55,806 nt of DNA, taken from the NCBI GenBank assembly GCA_027858775.1, contig JAQICA010000260.1, positions 1-55,806 on the forward strand. Reading direction: 5' to 3'. Below, one piece after another: positions 1-8,210 of the stretch. Positions within the stretch are counted from its first letter, which is position 1; each line of letters opens with the position of its first letter. Position numbers and translations under genes: made by a program. The notes beneath the pieces are model-generated. The model saw nothing but the letters and a program-made list of their open reading frames with translations. It had not been told where the DNA came from and did not search any database. Source of the DNA: Salinivirgaceae bacterium (GTDB lineage: Bacteria; Bacteroidota; Bacteroidia; Bacteroidales; Salinivirgaceae).

Positions 1-584
1 TGTTTACCAAAGACTATATTTTGCATGTAAATCCAACAGGTAAATTTGTTATTGGTGGTCCACACGGTGATACCGGACTTACAGGTCGGAAAATTATTGT
101 TGATACGTACGGTGGTAAAGGTGCACACGGTGGTGGTGCTTTTTCCGGAAAAGATTCTTCAAAAGTAGACCGTTCTGCAGCGTATGCTGCACGGCATATT
201 GCAAAAAATCTTGTAGCTGCCGGAGTAGCCGACGAAGTATTAGTACAGGTTGCCTATGCAATTGGAGTAGCCGAGCCTGTTGGATTATACATCAACACAT
301 ACAATACAGCTAATGTGTCTTTATCTGACGGAGCTATTGCCAAAAAAATTAACGAAATTTTCGATATGCGCCCGGCAGCAATCGTAAAACGGTTTGGATT
401 AAAAAATCCGATATTCGAAAAAACAGCTGCCTATGGTCATATGGGACGCGATGTGGAAACCGGTAAAGTTGAACTCGTTGAAGGTAATGGTATTGCCGAA
501 AAAACCATTGAGAAAACCGTAGACTTCTTTGCATGGGAAAAATTAGACTATGTCGATAAAATAAAAAAAGCATTTAATATATAA
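1..584 (+). CDS. metK: S-adenosylmethionine synthase, C-terminal part (cut by window edge)
   Basis: MetK condenses ATP and methionine to S-adenosylmethionine in the cytoplasm. The reading frame enters open at base 3 and gives 193 residues up to TAA at 582-584. It starts inside the family signature [12 protein letters not shown], followed by IVDTYGG and then [19 protein letters not shown], which contains the conserved lysine and aspartate of the active site. The family is usually about 400-430 residues long, so roughly half, including the ATP-binding N-terminus, lies outside the window. A strong terminator follows directly, so this is the last gene of its transcript. Any SAM-responsive leader would be upstream and cannot be seen. 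Identification is very secure; only the start is missing. Confidence 0.97.
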   Translation, partial: FTKDYILHVNPTGKFVIGGPHGDTGLTGRKIIVDTYGGKGAHGGGAFSGKDSSKVDRSAAYAARHIAKNLVAAGVADEVLVQVAYAIGVAEPVGLYINTYNTANVSLSDGAIAKKINEIFDMRPAAIVKRFGLKNPIFEKTAAYGHMGRDVETGKVELVEGNGIAEKTIEKTVDFFAWEKLDYVDKIKKAFNI

Positions 585-593
585 AGCACTCAA

Positions 594-620
594 AAAGCCC
601 GGTTAGTCGGGCTTTTTTTT
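594..620 (+). terminator. Rho-independent terminator after metK
   Basis: AAAGCCCG (594-601) pairs with CGGGCTTT (608-615), leaving a six-base loop, and runs into eight T. It lies ten bases after the metK stop codon. Confidence 0.9.
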
Positions 621-1258
621 ATTTCCTTTTCTTTTGTACAAATAGTAAATTAATCCTTCTTAACCTGCCAATATCCATTTTTAAATATTCGAAGTTAAGT
701 TGAAAAAATGGTTGTAAATAGTACTCTAAGCAAAGTTAAATACCTACGTCACAGCAACTTTGAAAAGAGTAATTCTATAATCGCGACGCCTTGATTTTCA
801 AAGTGTCCAAGCGCTCTATTCTTAAGCAATCTAACCATCGGATCTTTCGTTTTTACATGCAATGTTGCCGATGAGAAACATGATGCTATTGGTTAACGAT
901 CCATTGCAGCGAACACTCCATACACAATTTGGCTACCATAATACATCACCTAATACTCTTTTTAGAAATACTCCAATACATCAATGCTGTTGTTAGTAAG
1001 AGGTAATTATTTATGCATGCAAATATCACTTATTGAAAATTCAGATTAGTAAAGATCCATTTTTTTCCTCATAATATGCTAGCACTAGCAAATTATTCTT
1101 CAATTTAGCTGTTTTATGGTATTTTATCACAAAAATGCGGTATTCCGATTATAAAATTCACTGTATATTAATATGCAAAGTATATTTTTTTACATTTAGA
1201 TTCTGTTACAAACTCATAAAAATAATAAGACTTATATTTAACTAAAAAGGATATTAGT
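617..1258. other. Gene-free interval, about 640 bp, no recognised content
   Basis: No open frame of useful length, RNA gene or clear dyad was found on either strand. Stop codons are dense in all frames. The sequence between about 700 and 1020 is slightly less AT-rich than its right-hand flank and could be the remains of a decayed gene, but I recognise no family in any frame. The last 200 bp are very AT-rich and should hold the promoter of the binding-protein gene. I see no convincing TTTG/TAnnTTTG pair there. Confidence 0.5.
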
Positions 1259-2161
1259 ATGAAAAGCAAAATTTTTCTTGGATTGTGGCTAGTGTTGTCG
1301 CTGTTTTCAAACGCCGTTAATGCTCAGAATAAAGATAAAATAGTTCTGGGTGGTTCTTATTTCGTCCATAACAATATGCTTAATAAGGTAGCTGAGTATT
1401 TGAGCGATGAATTACATGTGGAGGTGGAGATTAAATCGTATGACAAAACCAGTAGATTACACGATGATATTAAAGATCATGTTGTGGATATATTAATTAT
1501 GAACTCATATGGTTACGTATACGCGCATGCTAGTTATCCTGAATATTCAGCATTTGCAGCACTTGGTAAAAATAAGACTCTTGATTCCTATAAGAGTTGC
1601 ATTATTACACAGGCCGATTCTAAGATCAAGAATATCACCCAACTTAAGGAAAATGCTGCCGAAGTAGATATGCGGTTTGTACATCCGACGAGTACATCAG
1701 GACATATTGTTCCGCGTTATGAGTTGAGAAAAGAGGGATTGACACAAGCCGAAATGAATTTTAAGAGTTTGGAACTTGCCGGTAGCCAGGAGAAAGCTAT
1801 TATGCAGGTGGTAAATGGTGAAGCAACAGCAGCTGCATGCGGAAAATCGACATTAGGGTATTTACTCGAACAAGGAAAAATAAAAGACGATCAGTATCAA
1901 ATTATTTGGACGTCGCATGATATACAGGGTGCACCAATTGTGTTTAATAAGAACCTACCTGGTGAATTAAAACAACAAATAAAGGAAGCATTCATCAATA
2001 TGGAAGACAATGCACCTGAATTAATGCAATTTATTCGGGATAGTTTTCACTCCAGTGGAAGTAACTTTATTGAAGTTAATGATAGTAATTACGATATCAT
2101 TCGCAATATGGCATCCAGTATGGATGATTTAATTCTGTTTTTAAACTTCTATTTGCAATAG
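1259..2161 (+). CDS. PhnD-like periplasmic phosphate/phosphonate-type binding protein
   Basis: A 300-residue exported solute-binding protein. Residues 1-22 form a signal peptide ending NAQ. The body matches the PhnD/TupB-like type 2 periplasmic-binding fold: the KIVLGGSYF start, a helix that could grip the substrate, and the diagnostic loop PTSTSGHIVPRYEL (143-155), where Ser/Thr residues usually hold the phosphonate or phosphate oxyanion. AAGG-type purines sit before the ATG at 1259. No ABC permease or ATPase gene is next to it: metK is upstream and fmt is convergent. It is therefore an orphan receptor, working either with a transporter elsewhere or as a sensor. The ligand cannot be named from sequence. 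It has its own terminator. Family assignment is good, function uncertain. Confidence 0.8.
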   Translation: MKSKIFLGLWLVLSLFSNAVNAQNKDKIVLGGSYFVHNNMLNKVAEYLSDELHVEVEIKSYDKTSRLHDDIKDHVVDILIMNSYGYVYAHASYPEYSAFAALGKNKTLDSYKSCIITQADSKIKNITQLKENAAEVDMRFVHPTSTSGHIVPRYELRKEGLTQAEMNFKSLELAGSQEKAIMQVVNGEATAAACGKSTLGYLLEQGKIKDDQYQIIWTSHDIQGAPIVFNKNLPGELKQQIKEAFINMEDNAPELMQFIRDSFHSSGSNFIEVNDSNYDIIRNMASSMDDLILFLNFYLQ

Positions 2162-2230
2162 AATAGTCGACTTAGCATGTTAAATGCTTGGTTTTTAGCA
2201 GTATGCTAAGAGGAGGCGTTGCTATTATTA

Positions 2231-2284
2231 GTGCAAAGCAGGGTGTCGAATTTGTTTTCGATTTCCTGCTTTGCACTTTTTTTT
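2231..2284 (+). terminator. Long-stem terminator after the binding-protein gene
   Basis: GTGCAAAGCAGG (2231-2242) and CCTGCTTTGCAC (2265-2276) form a perfect 12-bp stem, followed by eight T. The loop holds a smaller TCGAA/TTCGA stem. A separate dyad, CTTAGCAT (2171-2178) with ATGCTAAG (2203-2210), lies just before it. On the opposite strand the hairpin ends only four bases after the fmt stop, so it may slow transcription from both sides, but the T run favours the plus strand. Confidence 0.85.
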
Positions 2285-2287
2285 ATC

Positions 2288-3229
2288 CTATAAAGCCAGT
2301 GTGTCGCCGTTTTGCAGCCCACGAACAAATTCTTCACCTGTAATGCGTTTTTTTGATTGGGGTTGCAGATCGTGTATTTCAAAAAAACCACCCTTTACGG
2401 TAATTGTTGGAACTCCATTTTTGATTAACAAATTGCCAATCGTTTCCGAATGATGTTCCGATAAAAATTTACCCTTGAAAATTTTCACGGTAAATGCTTT
2501 TTCATTCTTTTTAAAAACTGTCCATGCGGTAGGGTAGGGCGATAAGCCGCGCACAAAATTATATATTACTTCACCGGGTTGGAACCAATCTATTTCACAG
2601 TTTTCTTTAAATATTTTTGGTGCTGTTTTTTCGATTTTCTGTGGTTGTGGGATTGTGCTAATGGTTTCATTTTCAATATTTTCTATTGTCTTTTTTAACA
2701 ACTCTGCACCAACAACCATTAATCTATCGTGCACGGTGCCAGCATTGTCAGCATACGTAATTGGTACTTTATCTTGTAAAATTATATTTCCCGTATCAAT
2801 CTCATGTCGAAGAAAAAAGGTTGTTACTCCGGTTTCGGTTTCCCCATTCATTATGGCGTGGTTAATCGGTGCAGCCCCACGATACTCGGGAAGCAAACTA
2901 GCATGCAAATTTAACGACCCAAGCCGGGGTAATGCCCAAACCACCTCAGGCAGCATACGAAAAGCCACTATTACATTTAAGTCGGGCTTAAGTTGGGTTA
3001 ATTGTTGAACGAAATGTTCGTCTTTCAGGTTAGTCGGTTGGAGAACCGGTATGTTATTTGCCATCGCATATTCTTTTACCGGGGTGGGCACCACTTTTTG
3101 GCCGCGCCCACGCTTCTTATCGGGTGCAGTAACAACTCCAATTATTGTAAAGTTTTGATGTAATGTTTCCAGTGATTTGACCGCAAAGTCGGGGGTTCCC
3201 ATGAATAGGATACGTAATGGTGTTGACAT
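2288..3229 (-). CDS. fmt: Methionyl-tRNA formyltransferase
   Basis: Fmt formylates initiator Met-tRNA with 10-formyltetrahydrofolate, so that translation starts with fMet. The protein has 313 residues, the normal length. Residues 1-15 give the family start RILFMGTPDFAV. The catalytic set is present: Asn107 and His109 in SLNLHASLLPEYRGAAP, and Asp145 in HEIDTGNI. The C-terminal OB-like tRNA-binding domain runs from about residue 210, beginning CEIDWFQPGEVIYNFVRGLSPYP. The ATG at 3229 fits the conserved N-terminus. It stands alone: no gene is close behind it, and the plus-strand binding-protein gene converges on its 3' end. No def gene is visible beside it. Confidence 0.97.
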   Translation of the reverse strand: MSTPLRILFMGTPDFAVKSLETLHQNFTIIGVVTAPDKKRGRGQKVVPTPVKEYAMANNIPVLQPTNLKDEHFVQQLTQLKPDLNVIVAFRMLPEVVWALPRLGSLNLHASLLPEYRGAAPINHAIMNGETETGVTTFFLRHEIDTGNIILQDKVPITYADNAGTVHDRLMVVGAELLKKTIENIENETISTIPQPQKIEKTAPKIFKENCEIDWFQPGEVIYNFVRGLSPYPTAWTVFKKNEKAFTVKIFKGKFLSEHHSETIGNLLIKNGVPTITVKGGFFEIHDLQPQSKKRITGEEFVRGLQNGDTLAL

Positions 3230-3585
3230 ATTTCGTTATTATTTTATCGAATTATAAATAAGTACTTGCTTTGAATCTCGAAAGAACGGAGACGAAATAA
3301 TACACCTTCATTTCCGTCTTTCCGGAGTTTGTGATAAGAACCGCCGCTTTCTATAATCTGAATTTTAGCCACGCAAGAGGCTCTTTAAAAAGTTTCGAAG
3401 ACGTCATTGCGAACGTACCGAAGTAATCTTTTCGTTCTGATTAACAGTATGTTGCTTTTTAGTGCCTTTGGCAATAACGGGCAAATTTGACTTTTAGACA
3501 GCCTCTTCGGGCAAGTTACAGGAATTTTCGTTTTAGCTGATGAAAGTAAAAGATCAGAACTTAACCCGCAGGACTCTGATTGGCT
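3230..3585. other. Intergenic interval holding a MITE-like remnant
   Basis: This is a 356-bp gap between the start of fmt and the end of the GH16-like gene. No open frame was recognised. The middle part is the inverted-repeat element described at 3375-3507. The 145 bp before it should hold the leftward fmt promoter, but no clear consensus box was found. Confidence 0.5.
3375..3507. repeat. MITE-like element with imperfect terminal inverted repeats
   Basis: The left end AAGAGGCTCTTTAAAAAGT (3375-3393) matches the reverse complement of the right end ACTTTTAGACAGCCTCTT (3490-3507), apart from two substitutions and a one-base gap. The enclosed 96 bp encode nothing. They include GTCATTGCGAACGTACCGAA (3402-3421) followed by GTAATCT, which resembles the dispersed intergenic repeat GTCATTGCGAGC..GAAGCAATCT that I know from many bacterial genomes. 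Ends like AGAGGCTGTCT are also familiar from Bacteroidetes mobile elements. It has no transposase, and no second copy was noticed in this window, so calling it a non-autonomous element is inference. Confidence 0.5.
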
Positions 3586-5433
3586 CTATGCATTAACCCG
3601 GTACACACGAACCCAATCCACATTAAAATGTGCGGGCAATTGTTGTGGTTGCTGCTCCAAAATTGTTGCTAAATTAAGGTAAAGGGTTTCTCCATTGAGC
3701 TGATGCCGTGTACGAGCCACTTCAACATTATTAAACGTCCATATTAACTCGGTATCGTTCCACTCCATTCCATAAATGAAGTATTTATCATTTACATTGA
3801 TGCCTATTACAACTTCTGTCAGTTGTTTGTTCCCGTTTTTTTCTGGAATGTATCGTACTTCAAAACCATTACCAACTCCAGTCTTGAATAAATCGATATG
3901 CGGTGTTATTTGATCGCCTTTAAGGCTGAATCCGTGAATACATTGGGCTGCCTGGTCGACGCTTAGTTTTGCCTGAATTTTTCCTTGATTCAGACGGAAT
4001 GTTTGTGCTGTATTTAGCGTTCCAGAAGTATAATCGAAGCTTTTGTTCATAAAACCACTTTTCGGGCTCCAGCACTTACCTTCTCTACGTTCTTGTTTTG
4101 TATCGATTTGTAATACAGAATTATTAACAGATAAGTTTTCACCTTTTGTAAAAAACTGTTTTTCGCCTTCTGTTACGTAGTTATCATTAAATGAAACTAA
4201 CCCCGGAAATATCACAGGCGACCATTTTTCGTTATCGAGTCCGGTAAAATCATCTTCAAAAATTAACGTCCACTTTTTGAGCTCATCAAACGAATTCGAC
4301 TGCAGGGTTGCAAGATACCACTTAATATCCGCAGTGTTTTTTATTTGTTCAAACTCTTCAACCTTTTTATACTCGTCGGTTTTTTCAAATTTTTTCGTGT
4401 CTTTCAAGTACTCCACACGCTCAACAAACTCGTTGGTTGCGGTCATCTCTTTTAGCTCTTCCAGCCGCAATAATTCCTTACTCTCTTTCATGGTAAGGTA
4501 ATTGGCATACCCTTTTGAGTTCTTAAACTTATGGTAGAACCGTATTTCAGCGTCTTTTTGTAACGATTTAAACTCTTGTTGGAGCTTATACAGATCAGAC
4601 TGTTTGAAGTCTGTTTTTTGAAGGCTTTCGGTATATTCGGAGGATTCAATATAGATTTTCAGTGCTTCATATTCGTTAAGCAAATCGCTTTGTGCAGTCT
4701 TGTCGATAAATTCGGGATGCCCTGCTGCCACAAACTTTAGGTATGTTTTAAGTTCCGGGTCTTTTTTTTGCTCCTTATACTTAGACCGATCAGTAAGTTG
4801 CTCCTCAAATTTTTCTTTGTTTTCTTTATTGATTTGCGTGTAATCAAAACTATTTACTGCTTTTTCAAGATCCTTAAAATCAGTAACTTTATTGCTATCT
4901 GTTAGTTTTTTATACGTTATGTATGAAGGATGGGCAAGAAGCTTAAAATACTTCTTTAGTTCAGGGCTTTTTTTCAATTGCTTATATCGCTTCTCTTGCC
5001 CCAACTCTTTTGCATGGTCTTCGTCCATTTGCTTTTTGAGCTCGTCAACATGACCACTGTCAACGGTTTCTTTAATTTGATTAAATCTTGCCAGCTTCTC
5101 ACTTGAGCTAATGGTATTAAAGCGACCAAGCTCACTCGAGTTTTTGGTTTTGAAATAACCGTTCAGGCTCTTATTTTTTTTCAGTACTGCTAACTCATTA
5201 ACCAATTTCTCTTCTTCGCTGGAAGCGTAGGTAATCGATTCAACGGCTCGCTTTTTGTCTAAAAACTCATTCGATTCCAGATAGCTTTTCAGCTCCTGGT
5301 ATCTTTCAAGTTCAGCACTGTTTTCGATATTTTTAAAACGTTCGTAATCTGCATAAAGCTGATTATGAGCATTTTCTATTTTTTCTGTTGATGGGATTTG
5401 TCCCAATATGTTTTTAAACCACAAATTTGCCAT
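3586..5433 (-). CDS. GH16-like protein with N-terminal helical repeats, catalytic glutamates absent
   Basis: This protein of 615 residues has two parts. Residues 1 to about 385 are charged, Lys/Glu/Tyr-rich helix in loose repeats such as ELERYQELKSYLES, ELKKYFKLL, ELKTYLKF and LRLEELKEM. Residues 388-615 have the concanavalin-like layout of glycoside hydrolase family 16: WTLIFEDDFTG, SGTLNTAQTF, GKIQAKL, YGMEWNDTELIWTFNN and a closing VDWVRVYRV. The family catalytic motif ExDxxE reads HIDLFK here (512-517, bases 3883-3900). Nucleophile and acid/base are His and Lys, so hydrolysis is not expected. I start it at the ATG at 5433, where MANLWFKNI begins; a frame extension to 5499 is possible. No signal peptide is visible, so it is probably cytoplasmic. 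A carbohydrate-binding or structural role is inference. Confidence 0.75.
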   Translation of the reverse strand: MANLWFKNILGQIPSTEKIENAHNQLYADYERFKNIENSAELERYQELKSYLESNEFLDKKRAVESITYASSEEEKLVNELAVLKKNKSLNGYFKTKNSSELGRFNTISSSEKLARFNQIKETVDSGHVDELKKQMDEDHAKELGQEKRYKQLKKSPELKKYFKLLAHPSYITYKKLTDSNKVTDFKDLEKAVNSFDYTQINKENKEKFEEQLTDRSKYKEQKKDPELKTYLKFVAAGHPEFIDKTAQSDLLNEYEALKIYIESSEYTESLQKTDFKQSDLYKLQQEFKSLQKDAEIRFYHKFKNSKGYANYLTMKESKELLRLEELKEMTATNEFVERVEYLKDTKKFEKTDEYKKVEEFEQIKNTADIKWYLATLQSNSFDELKKWTLIFEDDFTGLDNEKWSPVIFPGLVSFNDNYVTEGEKQFFTKGENLSVNNSVLQIDTKQERREGKCWSPKSGFMNKSFDYTSGTLNTAQTFRLNQGKIQAKLSVDQAAQCIHGFSLKGDQITPHIDLFKTGVGNGFEVRYIPEKNGNKQLTEVVIGINVNDKYFIYGMEWNDTELIWTFNNVEVARTRHQLNGETLYLNLATILEQQPQQLPAHFNVDWVRVYRVNA

Positions 5434-5475
5434 AGTTGCAAGCTGTTTGAATATCTTATGAAGTTGATAAATATA

Positions 5476-5483
5476 CAAAATTA
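5476..5483 (-). promoter_or_regulatory. Candidate -7 box for the GH16-like gene
   Basis: Reads TAATTTTG on the minus strand, a full match to TAnnTTTG, 42 bases before the chosen ATG. No TTTG box at the usual distance is visible. If real, it places the start of transcription downstream of the longer alternative start and supports the start at 5433. Confidence 0.4.
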
Positions 5484-5563
5484 GTCGCTTTGGTGACAAT
5501 TTATCACTAAATATTCAACAAATTTGTATGCAGATTAAGTTTTTAACTGAATATATTGAAAAA

Positions 5564-6442
5564 ATGAAGCAAAATCCGGTAAAAAAAGTTGCCGCTATTC
5601 ACGATTTAAGTGGTTTTGGTCGATCGTCGTTAACGGTGGTTATTCCTGTTTTGAGTTCAATGGGATTTCAGGTCTGCCCATTGCCAACTGCTGTTTTATC
5701 GACGCATAGTCAGTTTAGCGATTATCACTTCGTCGATTTAACCGAACATTTGCCCCATATTATGCATCATTGGAAATCGCTGAACCTTTCATTTGATGCT
5801 ATTTACAGCGGATTTTTGGGTTCATCGAAACAGATCGATATGGTGGTGAAATTTATTGATGACTTTTCGGGTGATGATACCATCGTGTTGATTGATCCGG
5901 TATTGGGCGACAACGGTAAACTGTATGGGCCGTTCGATCAATCCATGGTTGATGAGATGCGAAAGCTTGTTTCAAAAGCACATATCATTACCCCAAATAT
6001 TACGGAAGTTGGACTACTGCTCGAAGACGATCCGCTAATGATAAAAGATACAGACGATGCTATTAATGCTATTCATCGTTTGGCTGCTTTTGGACCTGAA
6101 ATTATTGTAATTACAAGTGTTCCTGACGGGGCAGAGGGTAAAACTTCGGTTATAGCTCATAATAAAAACGATGAGCGGTACTGGAAAGTGCCTGTAGATT
6201 ATTTGCCTGCTGCCTATCCGGGAACAGGCGATACGTTTGCCAGTGTATTGTTGGGATGTCTTTTACAAGGCGATAATTTACCCATGTCGCTCGACCGGGC
6301 AGTGCATTTTATTTCGCATGGCGTGCGTTCCACATTTGGATTTTCCTACGATGAAAAGGAAGGCATTCTTCTGGAAAAGGTTCTCCCAACCTTAAATTCG
6401 ATGGTGCAGATAAACAGTTATGAAGTATTAAAACACAAATAA
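5564..6442 (+). CDS. pdxY: Pyridoxal/pyridoxamine kinase (PdxY/PdxK type)
   Basis: This salvage enzyme phosphorylates pyridoxal and pyridoxamine towards PLP in the cytoplasm. It has 292 residues and is a ribokinase-fold kinase: AAIHDLSGFGRSSLT at the start, DPVLGDNGKLY (111-121), TPNITE (143-148) and the anion-hole loop PGTGDTF (219-225) with catalytic Asp223. I use the ATG at 5564, because conserved sequence begins shortly after it; an in-frame ATG at 5528 would add 12 unconserved residues. It is divergent from the GH16-like gene and ends at a shared convergent terminator with ribH. Family assignment is secure. The choice of symbol between pdxY, pdxK and an unnamed pyridoxamine kinase is less so. 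Confidence 0.88.
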   Translation: MKQNPVKKVAAIHDLSGFGRSSLTVVIPVLSSMGFQVCPLPTAVLSTHSQFSDYHFVDLTEHLPHIMHHWKSLNLSFDAIYSGFLGSSKQIDMVVKFIDDFSGDDTIVLIDPVLGDNGKLYGPFDQSMVDEMRKLVSKAHIITPNITEVGLLLEDDPLMIKDTDDAINAIHRLAAFGPEIIVITSVPDGAEGKTSVIAHNKNDERYWKVPVDYLPAAYPGTGDTFASVLLGCLLQGDNLPMSLDRAVHFISHGVRSTFGFSYDEKEGILLEKVLPTLNSMVQINSYEVLKHK

Positions 6443-6445
6443 TAA

Positions 6446-6493
6446 ATAAAGCGCGGATTGAATAATACAAGTGTATTCCAATCCGCTCTTTAT
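6446..6493. terminator. Convergent bidirectional terminator (pdxY / ribH)
   Basis: ATAAAGCGCGGATTG (6446-6460) pairs with CAATCCGCTCTTTAT (6479-6493) with one mismatch. The loop can extend the stem (GAATA/TATTC). A/T tracts on both sides let it work for both converging genes. Confidence 0.8.
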
Positions 6494-6512
6494 TTTATTC
6501 AAAGAATATAAT

Positions 6513-7016
6513 TTATTCGTTTTCCTTATTTAATTCGTGTTTCAAAACAACCATTTTTATGGCTGCACCGGCTGCTTCCACACCTTTGTTGCCATGTTTG
6601 CCACCCGCTCTGTCAAGTGCTTGCTGCTGGTTTTCAGTAGTGAGTACGCCAAACCCGATTGGAATATTGTACTTTAAGCTTACTTCGTTTGTTCCATCGG
6701 TTACAGCTTTGCAAACAAAGTCGAAATGACGTGTTTCGCCTTGAATTACACATCCCAGACAAATAACCGCGTCAACGTCGGTATATTCGGCCATGTATTG
6801 GGCTCCCAAAGATAGTTCGTAACTTCCCGGCACATACTTAAACAAAATATCACGCTCACTTACTCCATGGGTGAGCAAAGTCTCTTTGGCTGCTTTGGCC
6901 ATCGATAGAGTTACTTCGGGGTTCCACTCAGCAACTAAAATTCCAAATTTTAGTCCGGTAGCATCTGGAATAGGTTGAATATCAGTATCGGAAAGGTTTT
7001 TTAATGTTGTAGCCAT
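6513..7016 (-). CDS. ribH: 6,7-dimethyl-8-ribityllumazine synthase
   Basis: RibH joins 5-amino-6-ribitylaminouracil and dihydroxybutanone phosphate, the penultimate step of riboflavin synthesis, usually as a 60-mer shell or a pentamer. It has 167 residues, with the family motifs FGILVAEWNPEVT (24-36), VPGSYELSLGAQ (62-73), CLGCVIQGETRHFDFV with the general-base His97, and the phosphate-binding AGGKHGNKG near the end. It has its own candidate -7 box and lies downstream of a terminator that closes the TPR gene, so it is probably transcribed alone. No other rib gene or FMN riboswitch is visible in the window. Confidence 0.97.
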   Translation of the reverse strand: MATTLKNLSDTDIQPIPDATGLKFGILVAEWNPEVTLSMAKAAKETLLTHGVSERDILFKYVPGSYELSLGAQYMAEYTDVDAVICLGCVIQGETRHFDFVCKAVTDGTNEVSLKYNIPIGFGVLTTENQQQALDRAGGKHGNKGVEAAGAAIKMVVLKHELNKENE

Positions 7017-7071
7017 AGCGTTAAATTTAAGAAGTTGTCAATTAATTGTCGGTAATACTATTGTGTGCCTA

Positions 7072-7079
7072 CAAAGATA
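7072..7079 (-). promoter_or_regulatory. Candidate -7 box for ribH
   Basis: Minus strand TATCTTTG, a full TAnnTTTG match, about 55 bases before the ribH ATG. There is no good TTTG partner upstream. Confidence 0.4.
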
Positions 7080-7127
7080 TTTCGTTTTTTAAAGATAAGT
7101 ATGAATGCGTATTGGTTCCTTTAATGT

Positions 7128-7163
7128 AAAAGAGGAGGTGTTTCCATAAACACCTCCTCTTTT
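7128..7163 (-). terminator. Strong terminator after the TPR membrane protein gene
   Basis: A perfect 16-bp stem, AAAAGAGGAGGTGTTT (7128-7143) with its complement at 7148-7163, and a four-base loop. It lies 17 bases after the TPR gene stop on the minus strand, with T-rich tails on both sides. Confidence 0.88.
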
Positions 7164-7180
7164 GTTCGATAAAGAAATTT

Positions 7181-7876
7181 TTAAAGCATTGCTTGTGCTC
7201 TACTTATATATTTTTCAATTTGACGATATTCTGTACTCTCTGTATAATCAGATTCAATTCTCTTGTACAGTTCCAGCGCTTTGTCGTATTTTTTCTCTGC
7301 ATAATAAACTTGTGCAGCCTTCATTAGATAGAGCGGGCTTGTGAATTTGTTGCTGTTAATATTCGCTGCTTCTACGTATTTATCAGCACCTTTCAATTGC
7401 TCACCAAGTTGCACATAAGCATCACCAATTGCACCTTTAGCTGTAACGTTGGTCATAATATCATCTGCAGAGTAACTATTCAAGTAGTCAATGGCTTTTT
7501 TGTAGTCGCCTAAACGCAGGTAACTTACTCCTGTATAATAGTTAGCCAGATTTCCTGATGGCGTTCTTCCATACTCATCAATAATATCGAGAAATCCAAA
7601 GTTATTGCCATCGCCGTTTATGGCTAAGTTAAATGAATCGCGCTCAAAATACTGCTGAGCAGGGAAAATCATTTCTTGTGCTTCCTGCACCATGGGCTGC
7701 ATGATATATTTTTGATAACCAAAATATCCAAGAACAATTACAGTAATGACAATTGCTGCAGTGGTAATTACTTTTTGGTTTTTCTCAATAAAATATTCCG
7801 TGCTCGTTAATGCATGTTCAACATTTTCAAATGTTGAATCCTGACTCTGATTTTTTTGTTCCTTCTTTTTTGACAT
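7181..7876 (-). CDS. Single-pass membrane protein with periplasmic TPR repeats (YfgM-like)
   Basis: A 231-residue protein. Residues 1-35 are charged and cytoplasmic, residues 36-54 form one membrane helix (VITTAAIVITVIVLGYFGY), and the rest carries TPR units such as YYTGVSYLRLGDYKKAIDYL, KGAIGDAYVQLGE and MKAAQVYYAEKKYDKALELYKRI. The arrangement matches YfgM-like ancillary proteins, which in E. coli contact the SecYEG translocon and periplasmic chaperones; that role here is inference. It is divergent from recF and upstream of ribH, a neighbourhood I know from other Bacteroidota. A near-consensus promoter lies just upstream and a strong terminator behind. Confidence 0.8.
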   Translation of the reverse strand: MSKKKEQKNQSQDSTFENVEHALTSTEYFIEKNQKVITTAAIVITVIVLGYFGYQKYIMQPMVQEAQEMIFPAQQYFERDSFNLAINGDGNNFGFLDIIDEYGRTPSGNLANYYTGVSYLRLGDYKKAIDYLNSYSADDIMTNVTAKGAIGDAYVQLGEQLKGADKYVEAANINSNKFTSPLYLMKAAQVYYAEKKYDKALELYKRIESDYTESTEYRQIEKYISRAQAML

Positions 7877-8210
7877 CGTTCTTCCAGATTTTCTAGTTAT
7901 TCCAGCGCAAAATTAACCTAATTTATTTCACCTACAAATAAATTTGACCTCTGATATACCGAATATCATAAGATTTACTTAAAAACGGCATTTATTATTT
8001 TTTAAATCAATGAAATACTTCAAACTCCGCATGAAAAATTTATTTTAATGGAAATCTTTTGCTATAATTAAATCGCTTCAAAACTTTCGAAACGTCAGAA
8101 TAGAATCTTCTTTATCAATTCCATATTAAATTAAATTTTTTACGAACCCTATGGAATTAATATTTCCCTGTTTTAATTAATTGTAACCAACTATATTTAT
8201 TTTTGCAGTT
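7877..8210. other. Divergent promoter interval between the TPR gene and recF
   Basis: A 334-bp AT-rich gap without open frames. It holds the leftward promoter at 7908-7938. At its right end, TATTTTTG (8198-8205) matches TAnnTTTG but lies only five bases from the recF ATG, with a poorly spaced TTG upstream, so a near-leaderless recF mRNA is possible but unproven. Nothing else was recognised. Confidence 0.55.
7908..7938 (-). promoter_or_regulatory. Consensus Bacteroidetes promoter of the TPR gene
   Basis: On the minus strand TTTG (7938-7935), a 19-bp spacer and TAATTTTG (7915-7908): a full match to the TTTG/TAnnTTTG pattern known for the Bacteroides primary sigma factor, 32 bases from the ATG. 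Confidence 0.75.

Noticed and set aside
5434-5499. Upstream extension of the GH16-like protein by 22 residues
   Set aside because: A full-match -7 box lies inside this stretch, and the extension does not form a proper signal peptide.
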